NCBI GenBank assembly: GCA_012656075.1
Contig: JAAKBF010000028.1
Coordinates: 124,001 to 188,000 of the forward strand
DNA: 64,000 nt
Direction: 5' to 3'
From: Phytophthora hibernalis
Taxonomy: Eukaryota > Oomycota > Peronosporomycetes > Peronosporales > Peronosporaceae
Part shown: positions 20,401-32,500 of the stretch, one piece after another
How positions within the stretch are numbered: position 1 is the stretch's first letter
Layout: each line of letters begins with the position of its first letter
Notes under the pieces: generated by a model
What the model was told of the DNA's origin: nothing
What the model saw: the letters and a program-made list of their open reading frames with translations, nothing else
The model's database searches: none
Made by a program: the position numbers and the translations under genes

Positions 20401-22053
20401 GGCTACCCCTCCAGCATCGCGTCGTACTCGGCCAACACTCCCGTGTACTCGCCAACCACGTCACCTACGTCCAGGTAAGTTGTTGTGTACACGCCCAGTC
20501 CCACTCGTCCGGTGTCGAACAGCTTCAATGTAGGCCTTGAACGAGGGGCGTTGCTACACTGCGCATCCAGTTTGCAACAGTCTGGCGTACAGTACACAGA
20601 GGAAGCCATATTATGGCAGGTATCCATAAAGCAATCGCCAAAGCAGTTACAGGAGTCATATTCGCCTATGTCAGGAAACGTAATGTCCTTCGTCTTGCAC
20701 TCATTCAGCAGCTCAATCTCTGATGACCACTGCACTTCTCCACGGACGCGCCGGACATCTTCTACAGGTTCAATATAGATAGGGCGCCTTGCATGTAACG
20801 CCTTCATGCGACTCTGGATTCCAGGAAGCCTCAACAGCTTCTTCACCTTCTGAGCCTTCAACGAGCTGGCGTGGTAGATGCTGGAACCGCTCCGTGTCAC
20901 TGCGCACTTATTTTGATAGCGCCGCTTTCGCGAACGCCTGACAGTCCAACCGCCAGGTCGCTTCTTGGCCTGGTGGCGGATCTTAGAGCGCTGGGAGCGC
21001 GTAGGAATACTTTTACGTACGCGCCGGCTTCAATCAATTCGAGGTCGGTGGGGTCACTTGCGGGTTGTTCTTCCTCGTCTTTGTGATTTTCCTCGCATGC
21101 AGTATGTGGTCCGGTGGCGTCCGACGCAGGCTGATTCACTGAATTGTCTCCTGCAGCACTATCGGGCGCCCTAGACACCCGCGAGCTCGGTCCTTCGCCA
21201 TCCTTCTCGCGCGATACGCCCGTTATATAGATGTCCTCACTTCGACTAGCCGTGCCATGGGTAGGAGAAGCCTCTGTGACTCCGACATCATCCGTGTCGG
21301 CTGCCTTCGTTGTGCTGGACGACCTGGCGTACTTGACATCGGACCCCTCCATCTCGAATTCAATCTCCGTCTCCAAATCATCGCTGGCTTGACTTTCCTC
21401 GCTTCTGGACACTACTTCATGCGAAGGAGACGCCGACGTCACACCTGCATCGGGTGCAGGTCCAATTTTGGTGCGCTGGATGTCCGCGAAGATCCCACAG
21501 CAGCAAACTCCGGGTCCAAACTACGCACGGTCCGCGGCAACCGATTAGCAGCATCTTCCTCGCTCACGGCACGTCGTGTACCCATCGTAGAGTTGACTGC
21601 TTGCTCGATGATCGTGGGTAGCGCGTTGCTGAAAGCACTGCGCAGATTTGGGCCATCCCAGCTTCCTGCAACCAGTTTAAGCGACCTGAAGGTCCTCCAT
21701 AGCGCATGCCCAGGCCTGAATCGGTTGCCGAACCGGTCGGCCACCATCCTCATCGTACTTGTGAGCGGAAGTAGTTCACAGGTGTCAATAGATAGCGGAA
21801 ATTGATCATTTGGCGTGACATCCAGAACTGCAGCAACGCGGTGGCCCCGTGGGTCGCCGCACACGAAGGCCATCGAGTAATACTCGATCGTGTCACCCGC
21901 GAAGAGGCTTTCAGGAGGTAGTTCATCCGCTCGGAGACCTGGCATGGCCGTCTTCTGACTTCTGGGCACTGCGCGCTGGTGCTGATAGGTGCCGTGGATC
22001 CTGACCTGAAAACCGTTTGCTGCGGAAGAATTTACTGGCCACTGCATCCACAT
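20085..22053 (-). pseudogene. SET-domain protein lysine methyltransferase-like gene, decayed
   Basis: Reads leftward from the ATG at 22053. An N-terminal domain of about 200 codons (EYYSMAFVCGDPRGHRVAAV) is followed by a Ser/Asp/Glu-rich linker (21442-20900, second frame). A third frame has an AWS/pre-SET cysteine cluster (CNCFGDC, DTCHNMASSVYC, PDCC), then SET blocks: GRVGLGVYTTTYLDVGDVVG and EYTG; after an in-frame TAG (20403-20405) come YTMLYN, RFISHACEPNAAFVELQ (the place of the canonical RFxNHSCxPN) and EITVHYG. A second TAG (20154-20156) replaces the Trp that should open a post-SET motif FKCACDVCW. SET enzymes transfer methyl from S-adenosylmethionine to lysine, usually on histones. Two frameshifts and two nonsense codons make this copy dead. 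The variant RFISHAC also appears in copy B, so it is a family feature, not decay. Confidence 0.75.
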
Positions 22054-22420
22054 TCAGGCCACCTTTGGGGAACCGTCAGCGTGTCGCACTCTGAGCGCGC
22101 ACAAGATTGAGAAGAATGATGCGCCAGCTCCGTTTGCCTGCTCAGCAGAAAGGCAGCACTGACATGGACCGTCAATGTGTCTTTGTGTGTGTATCGTCAG
22201 ATCGGTACTTGTGAAACTAAGGTTTTCTCCTCGCAATTTTCCCGTTGCAGCAGCAAATTCCTGTTATTACGAAAGACGACAATCAAGCGAGATGCAGGTG
22301 CTCATCGAAAGTGGGTTCTGACTGTAAGGTTCAGAACCCACTCTAAGTTACAGTACAGTACCGGTATGTACAATTGCATTACTGTACATGTACCTAGATT
22401 AACTTTTGTGCCGTGGGAAA
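22054..22420. other. Upstream flank of the SET gene, with a hairpin
   Basis: Non-coding. GTGGGTTCTGA (22311-22321) and TCAGAACCCAC (22331-22341) form a perfect 11-bp stem with a 9-base loop. TACCGGTA lies at 22359 and TACATGTA at 22385. Confidence 0.6.
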
Positions 22421-22422
22421 CA

Positions 22423-23697
22423 CAACATCAGCGCTGACCACCACAAAAAGATGTATCGTCTTCGAAAGCTCGGCCATTTTCTGCGAGTTGCACAGACCAG
22501 TAGGGATTAGGTGGATTGTAGCCAATCAGCGCCTGGTCAGTGCATGTGTTCGGTGAGGGATGGTTAGATCGATTTGTTCTTATTGAGGGTGCCAGGCTTA
22601 TTGGTGGTTGAAAGAAGCCAATAACTAACGGGCATCGCTGGTGGCCTAGCGCCTTCCCTGAAAGGACGGCTGTTGGTGTTGATACCGCGGAAGCCGTCGT
22701 GCAGCTTGCGGTGGTGAAGGTCTACGACATCCTGGTGTGTACACGCTGCAGTACCGTCTATAGAGGCAAATAATCTCAAGGAGTTGACAAGTTGCTGTCA
22801 GGACCAGTCCTCGACCGCCCAACATTTGTTTTTGACGACATTCCGGATTCAACCCTCGTTTGTACCATGTCCGCGTTGATGAGTGGAGCCCATATTCGTC
22901 TGTGGGGAGGGATGTGGTCAAGAAACGGATGCGCTGGATGACTTCTACCGATTTATTCCAGCCGTTAGCAATTTCGAGTGATCCAGCGCACCCACAAAGA
23001 CCCTTAGTTTAGTTCTGGGCACGTGATCCTGCAGCCATCACACGCAGCACCATCTTTCATGTGAGGGTTCAGTACTTTCGAATTTTTGGGCGCAGCGTCT
23101 TCTTATCTCCATGTCGCCGTACGAGAGAAGTCTCCACAAGACACCCTCGGGTGGTTGGTATACGTCTGCGAGCGAGGAAATGTTGTTCGCTTTGTTTCCG
23201 CATATGTAACAGGGACAACAACTCTTATAAACTTGTTTGCACTTGAGGTCGTACCCATACTAGTTGCTACCCGAGTGCTGGAAGCTCTTGAAAACAGGAT
23301 TGTATGAATGACTTCCAGCGCTTCTGTTTAAAGGAATGACAATGCTGCAAACGTATTATCCTTGTTTCAACGGCACACACTTGGGTGTGCATGCGAGCAA
23401 ACGCTACTGAGACTACTCATTGTCTTTGTCTGCGCCTCCTAGCATATGTCGCATAAACACGTGAACCAGAGTTTATCACCGTAGTTCACGGTCATCTGGG
23501 CGCCCGCTTCGACGAGCTTGATCATTTTTACTAGCACTTTCACGCTGGTCCGGTTCTGCAGGTCGACGAAAGCAGCATTTGGCTCGCAGACATGGCTGAT
23601 GAAACGAGTTGTAAACCCGTGTGAAGCTGCCTCCACATACACGTACTTCTTCCTGGTAGACATTTCGTTGTACAACAGCGTGTACCGCTATTGTCAC
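22423..23697. repeat. Segmental direct repeat, copy B
   Basis: Second copy of the unit at 18957-20400. Its right edge, inside the SET exon, coincides with the left end of the Gypsy-2 LTR at 23700, so the retroelement truncates this copy. Confidence 0.75.
23439..23697 (-). pseudogene. SET-domain gene fragment, copy B
   Basis: Only the C-terminal SET exon remains: YTLLYNEMSTRKKYVYVEAA, RFISHVCEPNAAFVDLQ, QMTVNYGDK and an intact post-SET start WFTCLCDIC before a stop at 23439. It is about 75% similar by eye to the same part of the gene at 20085-22053. One base is missing near 23683. The upstream part is absent: Gypsy-2 begins at 23700, and the sequence beyond the 3' LTR of Gypsy-2 is not the rest of the SET gene, so this was not a simple insertion or later rearrangement followed. 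Confidence 0.75.
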
Positions 23698-23699
23698 GA

Positions 23700-24399
23700 T
23701 GTGACTTCGGATTTTACCCCGAGCCTCAAGCAGCTGCCTCTCAAGAAGATCGGATTGGTTGGGGAAAATGGCCAGTTTAACGTGGAGTGTGACATGTGGA
23801 TAATATGGGAAGTGACGGAGTGCGGTGGAGCTTGCGGTTAGCTATGGATGGTCTCGGCAACCCTGAAAGACTATGTACTGTGGTACGGTTGCCAAGATTC
23901 CCGACGACAGGTAAAGCCCCTAGGGTGCGTACAAGTGCCTCCGATGGGCCCAATACCGGAGAAAGTAAATGAGCATGACCAAGTTCTCTCGAAGCAGAAC
24001 TACCACTATCACAGACTTGGAATCCTGAATGATACCAACCTGAACGATTGCAGCCCTGAACGACGAATGTAGTCCTGAACGTGCAATCCTGTACGTACAA
24101 GATTCCAGTTTACAAATCCAAGCTTTTTACGACCGACCACCTTGACCGATCAAGAACAAATCAGAAGATGCGCAAGATGAGGAAGATCGACTTCACCAAG
24201 GTACCTTTCATGTGTACCCACGTGCCTGACCCAGTGTCAGACGCACGCAACGCCTGACCCGAAGTGGTCGAAGTCAACACTTTCATAGTGAAATCAAGAT
24301 TAACGACAGAAGTGCACGTCAACAGTAGAAGATAGCCAACAACAGCTACCAGATAAACAGAGTTCGTTTTACCCTATAGCCCACAAGTCAGGAAGAAAC
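23700..24399 (+). repeat. 5' LTR of Gypsy-2
   Basis: About 700 bp. Compared with the 3' LTR it has an extra 398 bases (23799-24196) and an extra 28 bases ending in a repeated GCCTGACCC. The outer 100 bp and inner 200 bp match the 3' LTR closely. The exact inner end is uncertain because no CA terminus is shared. Confidence 0.75.
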
Positions 24400-25214
24400 G
24401 TGCCAGACGTTTATCCCGGAGGACCGCGAGGCGTGTTGACTACTAAGGGCTGATCAGGCTGTGCGACGACCGGTGCGTGGCTCTCGTTAAGTAAGTCAAG
24501 CCAAGTTAGACGGGGACCAGACGTAACTCGTCCTGGAGTGATCCGTTCTATTCCATTTCCTAGTTGTGGTGAGTATCTTTGAACGGTTGACTCCGCATTT
24601 CATATTAACTCCATCTTTGGACGTTTAAGATAGTCTACGTCTAGGTATTTGAAGAATCCGATTATCGAGTGATAGGACTGTATTGTTCTGTTTATTTTCA
24701 CTCACTTGTGGGAGTGGTGCGCGTTTTGAACAGCCATCCAGGACTGATCAGTGTCCTGGACGTGGCTTAGTTGACTGAGTATAGACTCACCGTCTCAGGG
24801 TCTCAAAGAATAAGTGACGGCTACATATTTTGTATATTTCTGTTTTGTATATTGGTTATCTCGAGCCGTGGAAGCTACGTCCAAGAATGTTACGTTTAGT
24901 CCCACGCTCAAGACCTACACGTGTAGAACAACTCATACGGTGCGAATCCAAGTATCGAAGATAAACGACCCGAAAGGGATTGTACAAGGAGACACACCGC
25001 CATACCTGGACGTAATTTACGTTCAGGGTTACAACCGTATTTCAGGAAATTCTGGTTGGGCTTGCGCTATACACCCTGGGCGACCAAAAGTTTTCATCGA
25101 CTTCGCCACAGCTGGTGCGCGTGCCCGGATTTGGTGCTTCGGGTTTCACCGAGTTTTTATGTATATAAAGTAGGTTAAGAGTGTACGGATTGTACTAACT
25201 TCTAACTAGTGTCT
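24400..25214 (+). other. Gypsy-2 leader between LTR and gag
   Basis: Holds the primer-binding region, which I cannot pin down, and a 119-codon open frame (24814-25173) that lacks an ATG start and resembles nothing I know. Untranslated leader is the simplest reading. Confidence 0.5.
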
Positions 25215-27037
25215 ATGACCGCTGGAAGAAGAGATGGCACGCGCGAAGGAAGTCGCGGAAGAAGAGGACGCGGAGAGGCTACTCGCTTGTCTGCCCTAAA
25301 CATACAGAAGTATCAAACTGAGCAGATACGGAACGTGCGTTCAGCAGTGGGACATGATGATGTGACACCTGCCCCTGATTTAGCAACTCCGGTCAAGTCT
25401 GTGGTCAGTAACCCTGAACGTGCAACCATGAATCCAGTGGTGAGTGGCGTAACCATGAAAGATGTAACCATGAAGCGGGTAAAACCGGGACTAGAGAACC
25501 TCTCCGAGGGTGCGATTGCATAACTCCAGCTGTTGCTCCTAAACATCGATCTTCCAGTGTCTGCTGGAAGTGTGGGCCCCGAAAGAGTCAAGCACAAGAA
25601 AACAAAGCAAGTGTTGGAACTGCTAAAGCAACCAAGACACAGGGCCCTCGGACGGAAGCGGCCCACCCTGCGGAAAATCAAGATGCGAAGGCTAAGGTAC
25701 GCGTGAAGTCGGAAGCAAAGAAGCCAGAGCGCAAGAAGGCGCCCAAGAAGACAAGTCGCAGTCGAGATTCCTCGCCAGACAACGACCCCAGCTCGAGCTC
25801 AGACGAAGAAGCTTCGAGCTCAAGTGACTCAGAGTCAAGTCTGGACGAAAAAGCGGTGGCGCTGTCGACGGTGAAGATTGGATCAAACGTCTTGACATTG
25901 CGCTCATAAGTCAACTCCAACTCGTTGGAGAAGTTCAACAAGAAGGTATCTTTTAGTGACAGTCGGAGCTGGCGAGAAAGTTTTATTAACATGTCCCTTC
26001 AAGGAGGCTGGCGCTACAAGGTCAAACTCGGCGAGCTCAAAATGAACATGTCGCTCGCGGTCAAAAACTGGCAAGGTCAACTCCCGAAGCACGTCCGGGG
26101 TAACTGGAAGCTGTTATTTCTAGAGTTCAGGCGCGAGGATTTGAAGACCCGGACGGTACTACACCATGAAGCAAATGTCGAACGAGATCCCGTTGGAGTT
26201 TTGCTACCGCCTTAACGAGGCAGTGGTCAAAGCTGAGGTCAGGTACAAGGCATCGGAGAAACAACGTGCCCAGCACATCAAGCGTTTCATGAAGACTCTC
26301 AGCTAAAGGCCGTTTTGCGCAACCTGCGATTACGAAACGTGGATGATATCGTGTACGTGATACAGAAGGATGAAGAGCTGACTTTAGACGGAGATACATG
26401 TATAATACGCTACCGTCCAAGCCGCGGGATCCTCGAGCCGACAATCTACCATTTGGACGTTTCAAGTCGAAGCGACTCAGTCAAGCATACATCGGTCAGA
26501 GTGATGCCGAGTCTGAAGTCTAGCCAGATGGACACGTGCATTTCAGTGAAGCCGTCGAAGACAGCCACAATACTCCACCCCAACCCGTCGCTCCTACACG
26601 CAGTGTCCCGGACAGTGCAAGTCTGGAAGTGTCCTCCAAGACTGCGATGTCCGATCAGGATCTACAGAACGCTGTATATCGAGGGATGGAAAATTCAGGA
26701 TGGCAACGCAGGTCGGACAACCGTCCAGGATGACAATCTCCACGTCCAGACAATAATGATCGTACCGAGTTTTGCACCAACTGTAACGCGTTTGGTCACA
26801 AACCTGAGAATTTCTGGAAAACATCAAGTGTGAGTGCTGTACATCCCATGCGATGCCTGTCGTTATCGACCATGTAACAACTGTGGAAAATTTCATGAAG
26901 GCCCATGCGCAGACCACGAAGCATTTGAAGCAATCAAGGACCTCGCTCGCAAAGGCATGCTGAAAGACGTCCCTTCATCCGTGGTGAAGAAAATCTTGGA
27001 TGGACAAGTCATTCCTGGGGCGCTATTAACGGAATAA
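25215..27037 (+). pseudogene. gag: Gag of Gypsy-2, many frameshifts
   Basis: The ATG at 25215 begins an Arg/Gly-rich N-terminus (GRRDGTREGSRGRRGRGEA). A Ser/Asp/Lys-rich stretch (25703-25909) is followed by a capsid-like helical segment (25925-26215: FNKKVSFSDSRSWRESF, WRYKVKLGELKMNM) and RYRPSRG near 26410. Near 26775 lies FCTNCNAFGHKPENFW, a zinc knuckle with Phe where the last Cys should be, then CDACRYRPCNNCGKFHEGPC and a helical tail ending at 27037. At least five frame changes. Gag would package the element RNA; this copy is non-functional. Confidence 0.7.
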
Positions 27038-27235
27038 GCCCGCTGGATGGGGATCCAGAGCATGCCGGGCTTAAACGTATCCCAGGATGGTGTGTCTTAG
27101 TGTATGTCGGACCTTATATGAGAAGAAGAAAACCTGATAACCAACAATGCATGACTACGATGATGCAAAATGACCCAGGGAACCCGGAACGTGAAGGCCT
27201 AGAATGGACTCGTACAGGAAACACCGAAAGTACTG

Positions 27236-28611
27236 TTGAACGAACACTCCGTCCGGAGATCGATATGGTTGGTGGAGAATCATGAAACAGGAGACAGTCA
27301 TGAAATTGCGATGGTACACGGAGCAGTAGATAACTGCCGGATGAAGATCTTGCTGGACACCGGAGCGTCTATAAGTATGGTTGGCTTGGACCTAGCGCGT
27401 AGGCTCAAACTGCAATTGCTTATAGACAACCCGATCAAGGTGACCGGTTTAGGTAGAGTCCCAACGTACATCACTGCGAGTGCGAAGATCAAGATCACTC
27501 TTGGTCCCAGAATGGTGTACGTCATGACCGTGTATGTGGCGATCATTGGTGAAGGTGTGGAAGTCCTGCTTGGCATGAACTTTATGTATGCTGCTGGAGT
27601 GCGACTGAGTGTGCGAAAAGGTCTCGTCCAACTGCCCGATGAGGAAACCGTTGTAATGTATGGAGGTCCCGCTCGAGATCACATAGGTCTGGACATAGAG
27701 GTGCGTCCCACCGAGACGCCATACTTGCGTCCAGGAGAGTACGCCATTGTTCGAATAGATATGGTCAAAGCAACCCTCAATGTGATGTTGTGTGTGCTGA
27801 ACGTGGAGACCGATGGGTAACTAATGTTCTCTGGGCAAAAAGGCATGGGCGGTTGCGATGAAGGTGGTGAATATCTCGTCGAAAATGTTGTGGATTGATC
27901 CCCATGTCCCAGTCGCGAGAGTTGTGGAATACGGATGCTTCTCTTAAGGACATTTCGTGCGTCCAGGAAAGCAGAAGTACATCGAGTGGCAACAACTGAT
28001 TTATGAGTGCACTATGTCTCCAGAGGCGCAAAGGCGTGATGAACGGTTAGAAGAACTCGAGAGACAATTAGAGCCACCTTGTGTCCCGAAACCGGAATCA
28101 TGATCGACCAAGATCATGATGCGACCTCCTTCCGGAATCAGTGAAGTGCACATAGCCGAGTCTAAGCGGAAGTCTGGACGTTCGAACATTAAGGACACGT
28201 GGCGACATGTTTTTTGCCTGTGACGCAGTCTCCTGTCGCCCAAGACTGTGGATGCGAGTGCTCAAACGAATCCCATCCAGGAAGAGGAAACTGAAGCAGC
28301 TGATGAACCGGATTGTTCAAGTCAAGCGATGATTGGAACACCCGTATTTAAACTGGAGCAGGAATAAGCTCGCGTCATGCGGATGAACTTGGAATACCTA
28401 GACTTGGAACGTGCAGTATATATTCGTGAAGGAGCGAGTTGATGTCGTCTTTTGTGACGAACTGGCACTTCTTCCTGAGCTAGCGGACCTCAGTCCCAAG
28501 TGTGACATTACGAAAGCAGATGTTGGTGTCCCCGGATGAACGACTCCCGACCCAGAACACAAGATGCGGACAACTTTGGAATGGCATCGCAAGCTATTCT
28601 TGGGCGATACG
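27236..28611 (+). pseudogene. pol: Pol of Gypsy-2, part 1: aspartic protease and linker
   Basis: An open frame to 27820 contains a complete retropepsin: MKILLDTGASISMV with the catalytic Asp-Thr-Gly (about 27340), a flap region (GRVPTYITASAKIKITLG) and the second hydrophobic block VEVLLGMNFMYAAGVR. After the stop at 27820 coding continues in other frames through RMLWIDPH-type linker sequence, an acidic stretch, YLDLERAVYIREGSE near 28400, and HKMRTTLEWHRKLFLGDT ending at about 28611. That last block normally leads into RT. Here the plus-strand reading stops abruptly and the RT appears on the other strand. The protease frame is the best preserved part of the element. Confidence 0.8.
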
Positions 28612-29622
28612 TAAGCTCGTCAGGACTGCATCCACAACCGGGAAATCCTTGATGAACTTATGATAATAGCTCAGGCTCCCAAGGAAAGACTGTACACCTT
28701 TCAGGGTCTTCGGGAACGGGAGGTCCTGGACACCTTTCGCAATCTTGGGCTTGGGGCGAATCTCTTCAGCACTAATCTCGTGAGACAGGTACGGAATCAT
28801 CAACTTGCCAAATTCGCTTTTAGGCATACTCACCGAAATATTCCAATAGCGTAGTCTGAACAACAGTCCATCCAGGTCAGCAAATAGCTGATCCTAAGTG
28901 GGCCCCCATGAGCGATGGCGTCGATATTAGAACTTCTCCCAAGAACGGGTCCCATCAGAGATTGCGTCGGAATGTTCCACTTGAACACTGTCATCTGATC
29001 AGTCAAAATCGGAACTGCATTCCTGGACTCCTCACATCCAGGCTTACTTTACTCGACCGGATCCAATCCAAGAAACTTCAGCACGTCGGGGTCTACCAGC
29101 TCTTCCTCCTTGCGAGGGAGCCGGACGAAACCCCAAAGACAGTTGTAGATAACTGCTAAGTAAATTTGTGGAGCGCTCTTGAGCCTAAAAGGCATACGAA
29201 CCCACTGGAAGTGTCCAAACGGGCATACAAAAGCTGAAATTAACTTGGCACCATCCGTCATCTTGATCGCCCAGAAACCACTCGCCATATCCAAGCTCAT
29301 GAACCATAGGGCACTCTCAAAGTCAATCAGTAAGTTGTCAATTAGCGGAAGCGGATAGTTCGACAGTCGGATGAAGCCATTGACTACCCGGTAGTCAATG
29401 CACATCCGGATGTCAATTCCGTTTTCTTAGAATAATCACGATGGGGCCCATGATGAATTCGAGTTCTCGATCAACTTGGTCTCCAACAATTTCCTGAGCA
29501 ACTCATAAACCTTCAGCATCAAGTGTGGACCAATGACCGGGCGCGTTGGGCAACAGGCTTTGCGTCGCTTACGTCTAGGTCACAAACCACGCCCCTTGCC
29601 GGAGCGGGAGCTGCATTACCAT
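28612..29622 (-). pseudogene. pol: Pol of Gypsy-2, part 2: reverse transcriptase on the opposite strand
   Basis: Read leftward from about 29622: APAPARGVVCDLDV, KPVAQRARPV, VYELLRKLLETKLIE, then an open block 29405-29049 (MCIDYRVVNGFIRLSNYPLP, LWFMSLDMASGFWAIKM with the first catalytic Asp, FGHFQWVRMPF). The active-site position reads SNIDAIAH (about 28935-28912), so Tyr and the second Asp of Y-I-D-D are replaced. The thumb/connection follows (28863-28613: LRYWNISVSMPKSEFGK, GVQSFLGSLSYYHKFIKDFP, VVDAVLTSL). Both ends fit exactly where the plus-strand reading breaks off (28611) and resumes (about 29640), so the block was inverted in place. The element is dead twice over: inversion and lost Asp. 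Confidence 0.85.
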
Positions 29623-32500
29623 GAGCGAATACATGCGGGACGAGAGCGGTCTAAAGCCAAGGAAGCTTTTGAAATCCTGAAGCGAAAGATCGTGTCGACC
29701 CCGTTGTTACGCCATCTCGATCGTACAAGACCATTTGTGACCATATCACACGCTAACCAATGGGCTGCTTGCGCAGTACTCGACGAAGTCTACGAGGGGT
29801 AATGCAACCAGTGAGATTCACGGGACGAGTCCTGCACGAGTCTGAGATTCGTTATTACTTCGCAGATAAGGAGGCCATTGCAGTATTGAGGGTCCTGGAA
29901 CTGTTCCGGACGATCGTCCAGGATACTAACATTGTGATTTACTCCCGATACACGGTCGATGAATTCCAAGACAGCCGATAGGAAGAATAGAAAATGGGGC
30001 GTTACCCTGCCTCACTGGAACCTAGAAGTGCGAAAGGTCGAACGAGACGAAGACGGATTACCTGCAATCCTAGGCGCTGGAATCACGCCACGTGAACATT
30101 TTGACGAGGTTGCTGAGAACTTGATTCCTGCTAAAGGAGAATTCAGCTCCCCCAATAGTGAACGTGGAAATGTTGGATGCTGATTACGCAGGTTATGTTC
30201 TGAGTTTCGATGGTGCTTCGACCCGTCAAGGAAGTTGCGGATGCGTCATCTGGGAACTGCCTGGTTGGCATGCCTTGAGCGCACATGGTTTCATCCAGGA
30301 AGATGTCATAGTGAATGATGCCGAGTATAATGGTCTTCTCAAAGGATTGGTGCTCATGTCTGAACGTAACGTCCAGGATGTAGTCGTCGTGGGAGATTCG
30401 CGGATTGTCATTGAGCAATGTCAAGGTGTCATCAACTGCAATACTTCGAATCTATAGAGGCGCCTGGTCAAGTATCACGCCTTGAAGGTCACGTTTTACT
30501 CGATTCATCTAGTGCATGTCAAATGTGAGTTTAACCAGGCAGAAGATTACTTGACGTCCAAGACATTGATATTGGGTAAGTCATGGTGTGTTCAAGACCA
30601 GGAAGAAATCACGCATTTGGAAAATGTGTCGACGGTTGCGGAACAATTGATGAAACCTGTGGTGAACCTAGACGAGTCTGAATGAGAAGTTCACATTCAG
30701 GATGACGAGGCACTGTATCCTTGATCGCAGATCTTCCAGGATCAGATTCGAACCTCTACCCATCGCACCCGAGTGCTGGCGGCGTTTACACGCAGCCACG
30801 TTCGGGAAGCTAACGATCAGGTAGGGCCCATGGGTCCGATCGAGTATCAGGCAAAACGGTGGAGGCGCATCCAAGTACACCAGGAATGCGATCTGTTCTT
30901 GAGGGACGTCAAGAGATTTCTGAATGACGAGCTTGATCATTCCTCCCGTCCGCAACTGAATACGATTTCGAAACAGGAAGAGTTGCGCGCACTGGATTTA
31001 AGTGGAATTATCTATCGCCTGAGTTGATCCACTAAAGGACGCCACGGGATACGATAAATGAACCAAGATATACCGTGCCTGTGTCACCCCAAGAAGACAT
31101 GCTCTATTATGCCCATAAAGACTTCCAAGACAGCCATCAAAGAATCACTCGAATACACCAGAAATTGCGCTCGGAATTTTATTGGCATGATATGTTCGCT
31201 GATGTTCAGCGTTTCATTAGAGAGTGCGTGGATTGTGCAAGTGACAAGGGGTGTCTACCTTATCCTGGAACATCACCTGGGAATATTGAGCGTAGACGAC
31301 CGTTCGAGGTTGTCTCGATGGACTTTGTTACTCACATGCCCACGTCTGAACGTTTGGTAGCACGTTTTTGTTACTTTTTCGGGATGCGTTTTCTGGTTTC
31401 GGAATGTATAAGCCGATGAACTCCACCACGGCACAAAAAGTCGCTGAAGCTTATGAAGAATGTGGTTTTCAACGTTTCGGTGCGAGTTCGATGTTACGCC
31501 ATGACCAGGATCCAATATTTATGAGTGAAGTGTTCACCCGTTTTTGAGAACTTCTGGGAAGCAAACAACAAGCGACTCTTGCATATCGTTCTCAAGCGAA
31601 TGGTCAACAGGGCCACTCCGTCCAGACTGTCATGCGTAGCGTCCGAGCTTACATCGCCGAGGCAGACCAGAGCGACTGGGACGATCATGCTGAGAGACTG
31701 ATGTTCGCCTTGATCACCTTGTTTGATGCAACCAGACTGGATACTCCGTTCTATTTGGTCCATGGATGGGACGCGCAAGGAGCTGTATCGACCATGCTAG
31801 GTCCAAAACCGTCCAGTGTTCCTGAACGTACGGCTTATGAGTGGGGAGAAAACTTCAACGTGATTATACGTACGCTCAGACCTGCGCGAAGGATCTTCAG
31901 AAGAAGGCTAAACGTGAACGACCAGAAGAACAGACGCGGAAATGGCGTGAATTATCGGATCGGATCAAGGCCGGTTTCAAAGTTGGATACTAAGTCTGGT
32001 TATATATTCCTAGAGTACAGGCTTGATTGAGTCGGAAACTGGTTCACCTATGGCATGGGCCATTCTGGATTGCAGAGATCCATGACGACTTCAGAGTGAA
32101 GCTCGAGGATAAGGATAGGGGTTACCGTGTCAACCCTTCGATTCACGTCAGTCGTCTAAAGTCTCGAGCCCTGCGTCCTAGGCGTCCAACCATCCAGGTT
32201 GACATTGCTGATGATGACGATTTTGATGCAGCATTACTACCAGAGGCTAGTTGGGAGGCTGACAACCTGAACGATGAATACGAGGTCGACAAAATCGGGG
32301 ACCTGCGTTGGACCAAACGTACACGTACAGCCAAACGCGTCCAGGAATACCTTGTGAAATGGAAAGGTTATATAGAATCTAAGTGGATCCCGGTTTCTCA
32401 ATTAAGATGTGGTACATTACTATACGCATTCAACCAGGGTGCGAGAGCTCGGGTGCGTTTTCAAGCAATGCAAGCTGGAGACGACCATCCAAGAATATAG
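29623..32500 (+). pseudogene. pol: Pol of Gypsy-2, part 3: RNase H, integrase, chromodomain
   Basis: Coding resumes with SKAKEAFEILKRKIVSTPLL (about 29655) and an RNase H-like connection. A further RNase H-like domain (30158-30457) has FDGASTRQGSCGCVIW, EYNGLLKGL and GDSRIVIEQ, the D-E-D set. Integrase begins with a zinc HHCC region (31096-31250: YYAHKDFQ, RIHQKLRSEFYW, RECVDC) and the core: EVVSMDFVTHMP (first Asp), RHDQDPIFMSE (second Asp, about 31490) and QANGQQGHSV (about 31600), where Gly stands in place of the catalytic Glu. The C-terminal frame 32027-32500 has the GPFWIAEI box and a chromodomain (YEVDKIGDLRW, QEYLVKWKGYIESKW). Chromodomain integrases target chromatin. At least four frameshifts. 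Confidence 0.8.

Noticed and set aside
24814..25173. 119-codon frame with a hydrophobic N-terminus resembling a secreted protein
   Set aside because: No ATG start (begins GTG), lies in the untranslated leader of Gypsy-2 and shows no cleavage site or motif I trust.
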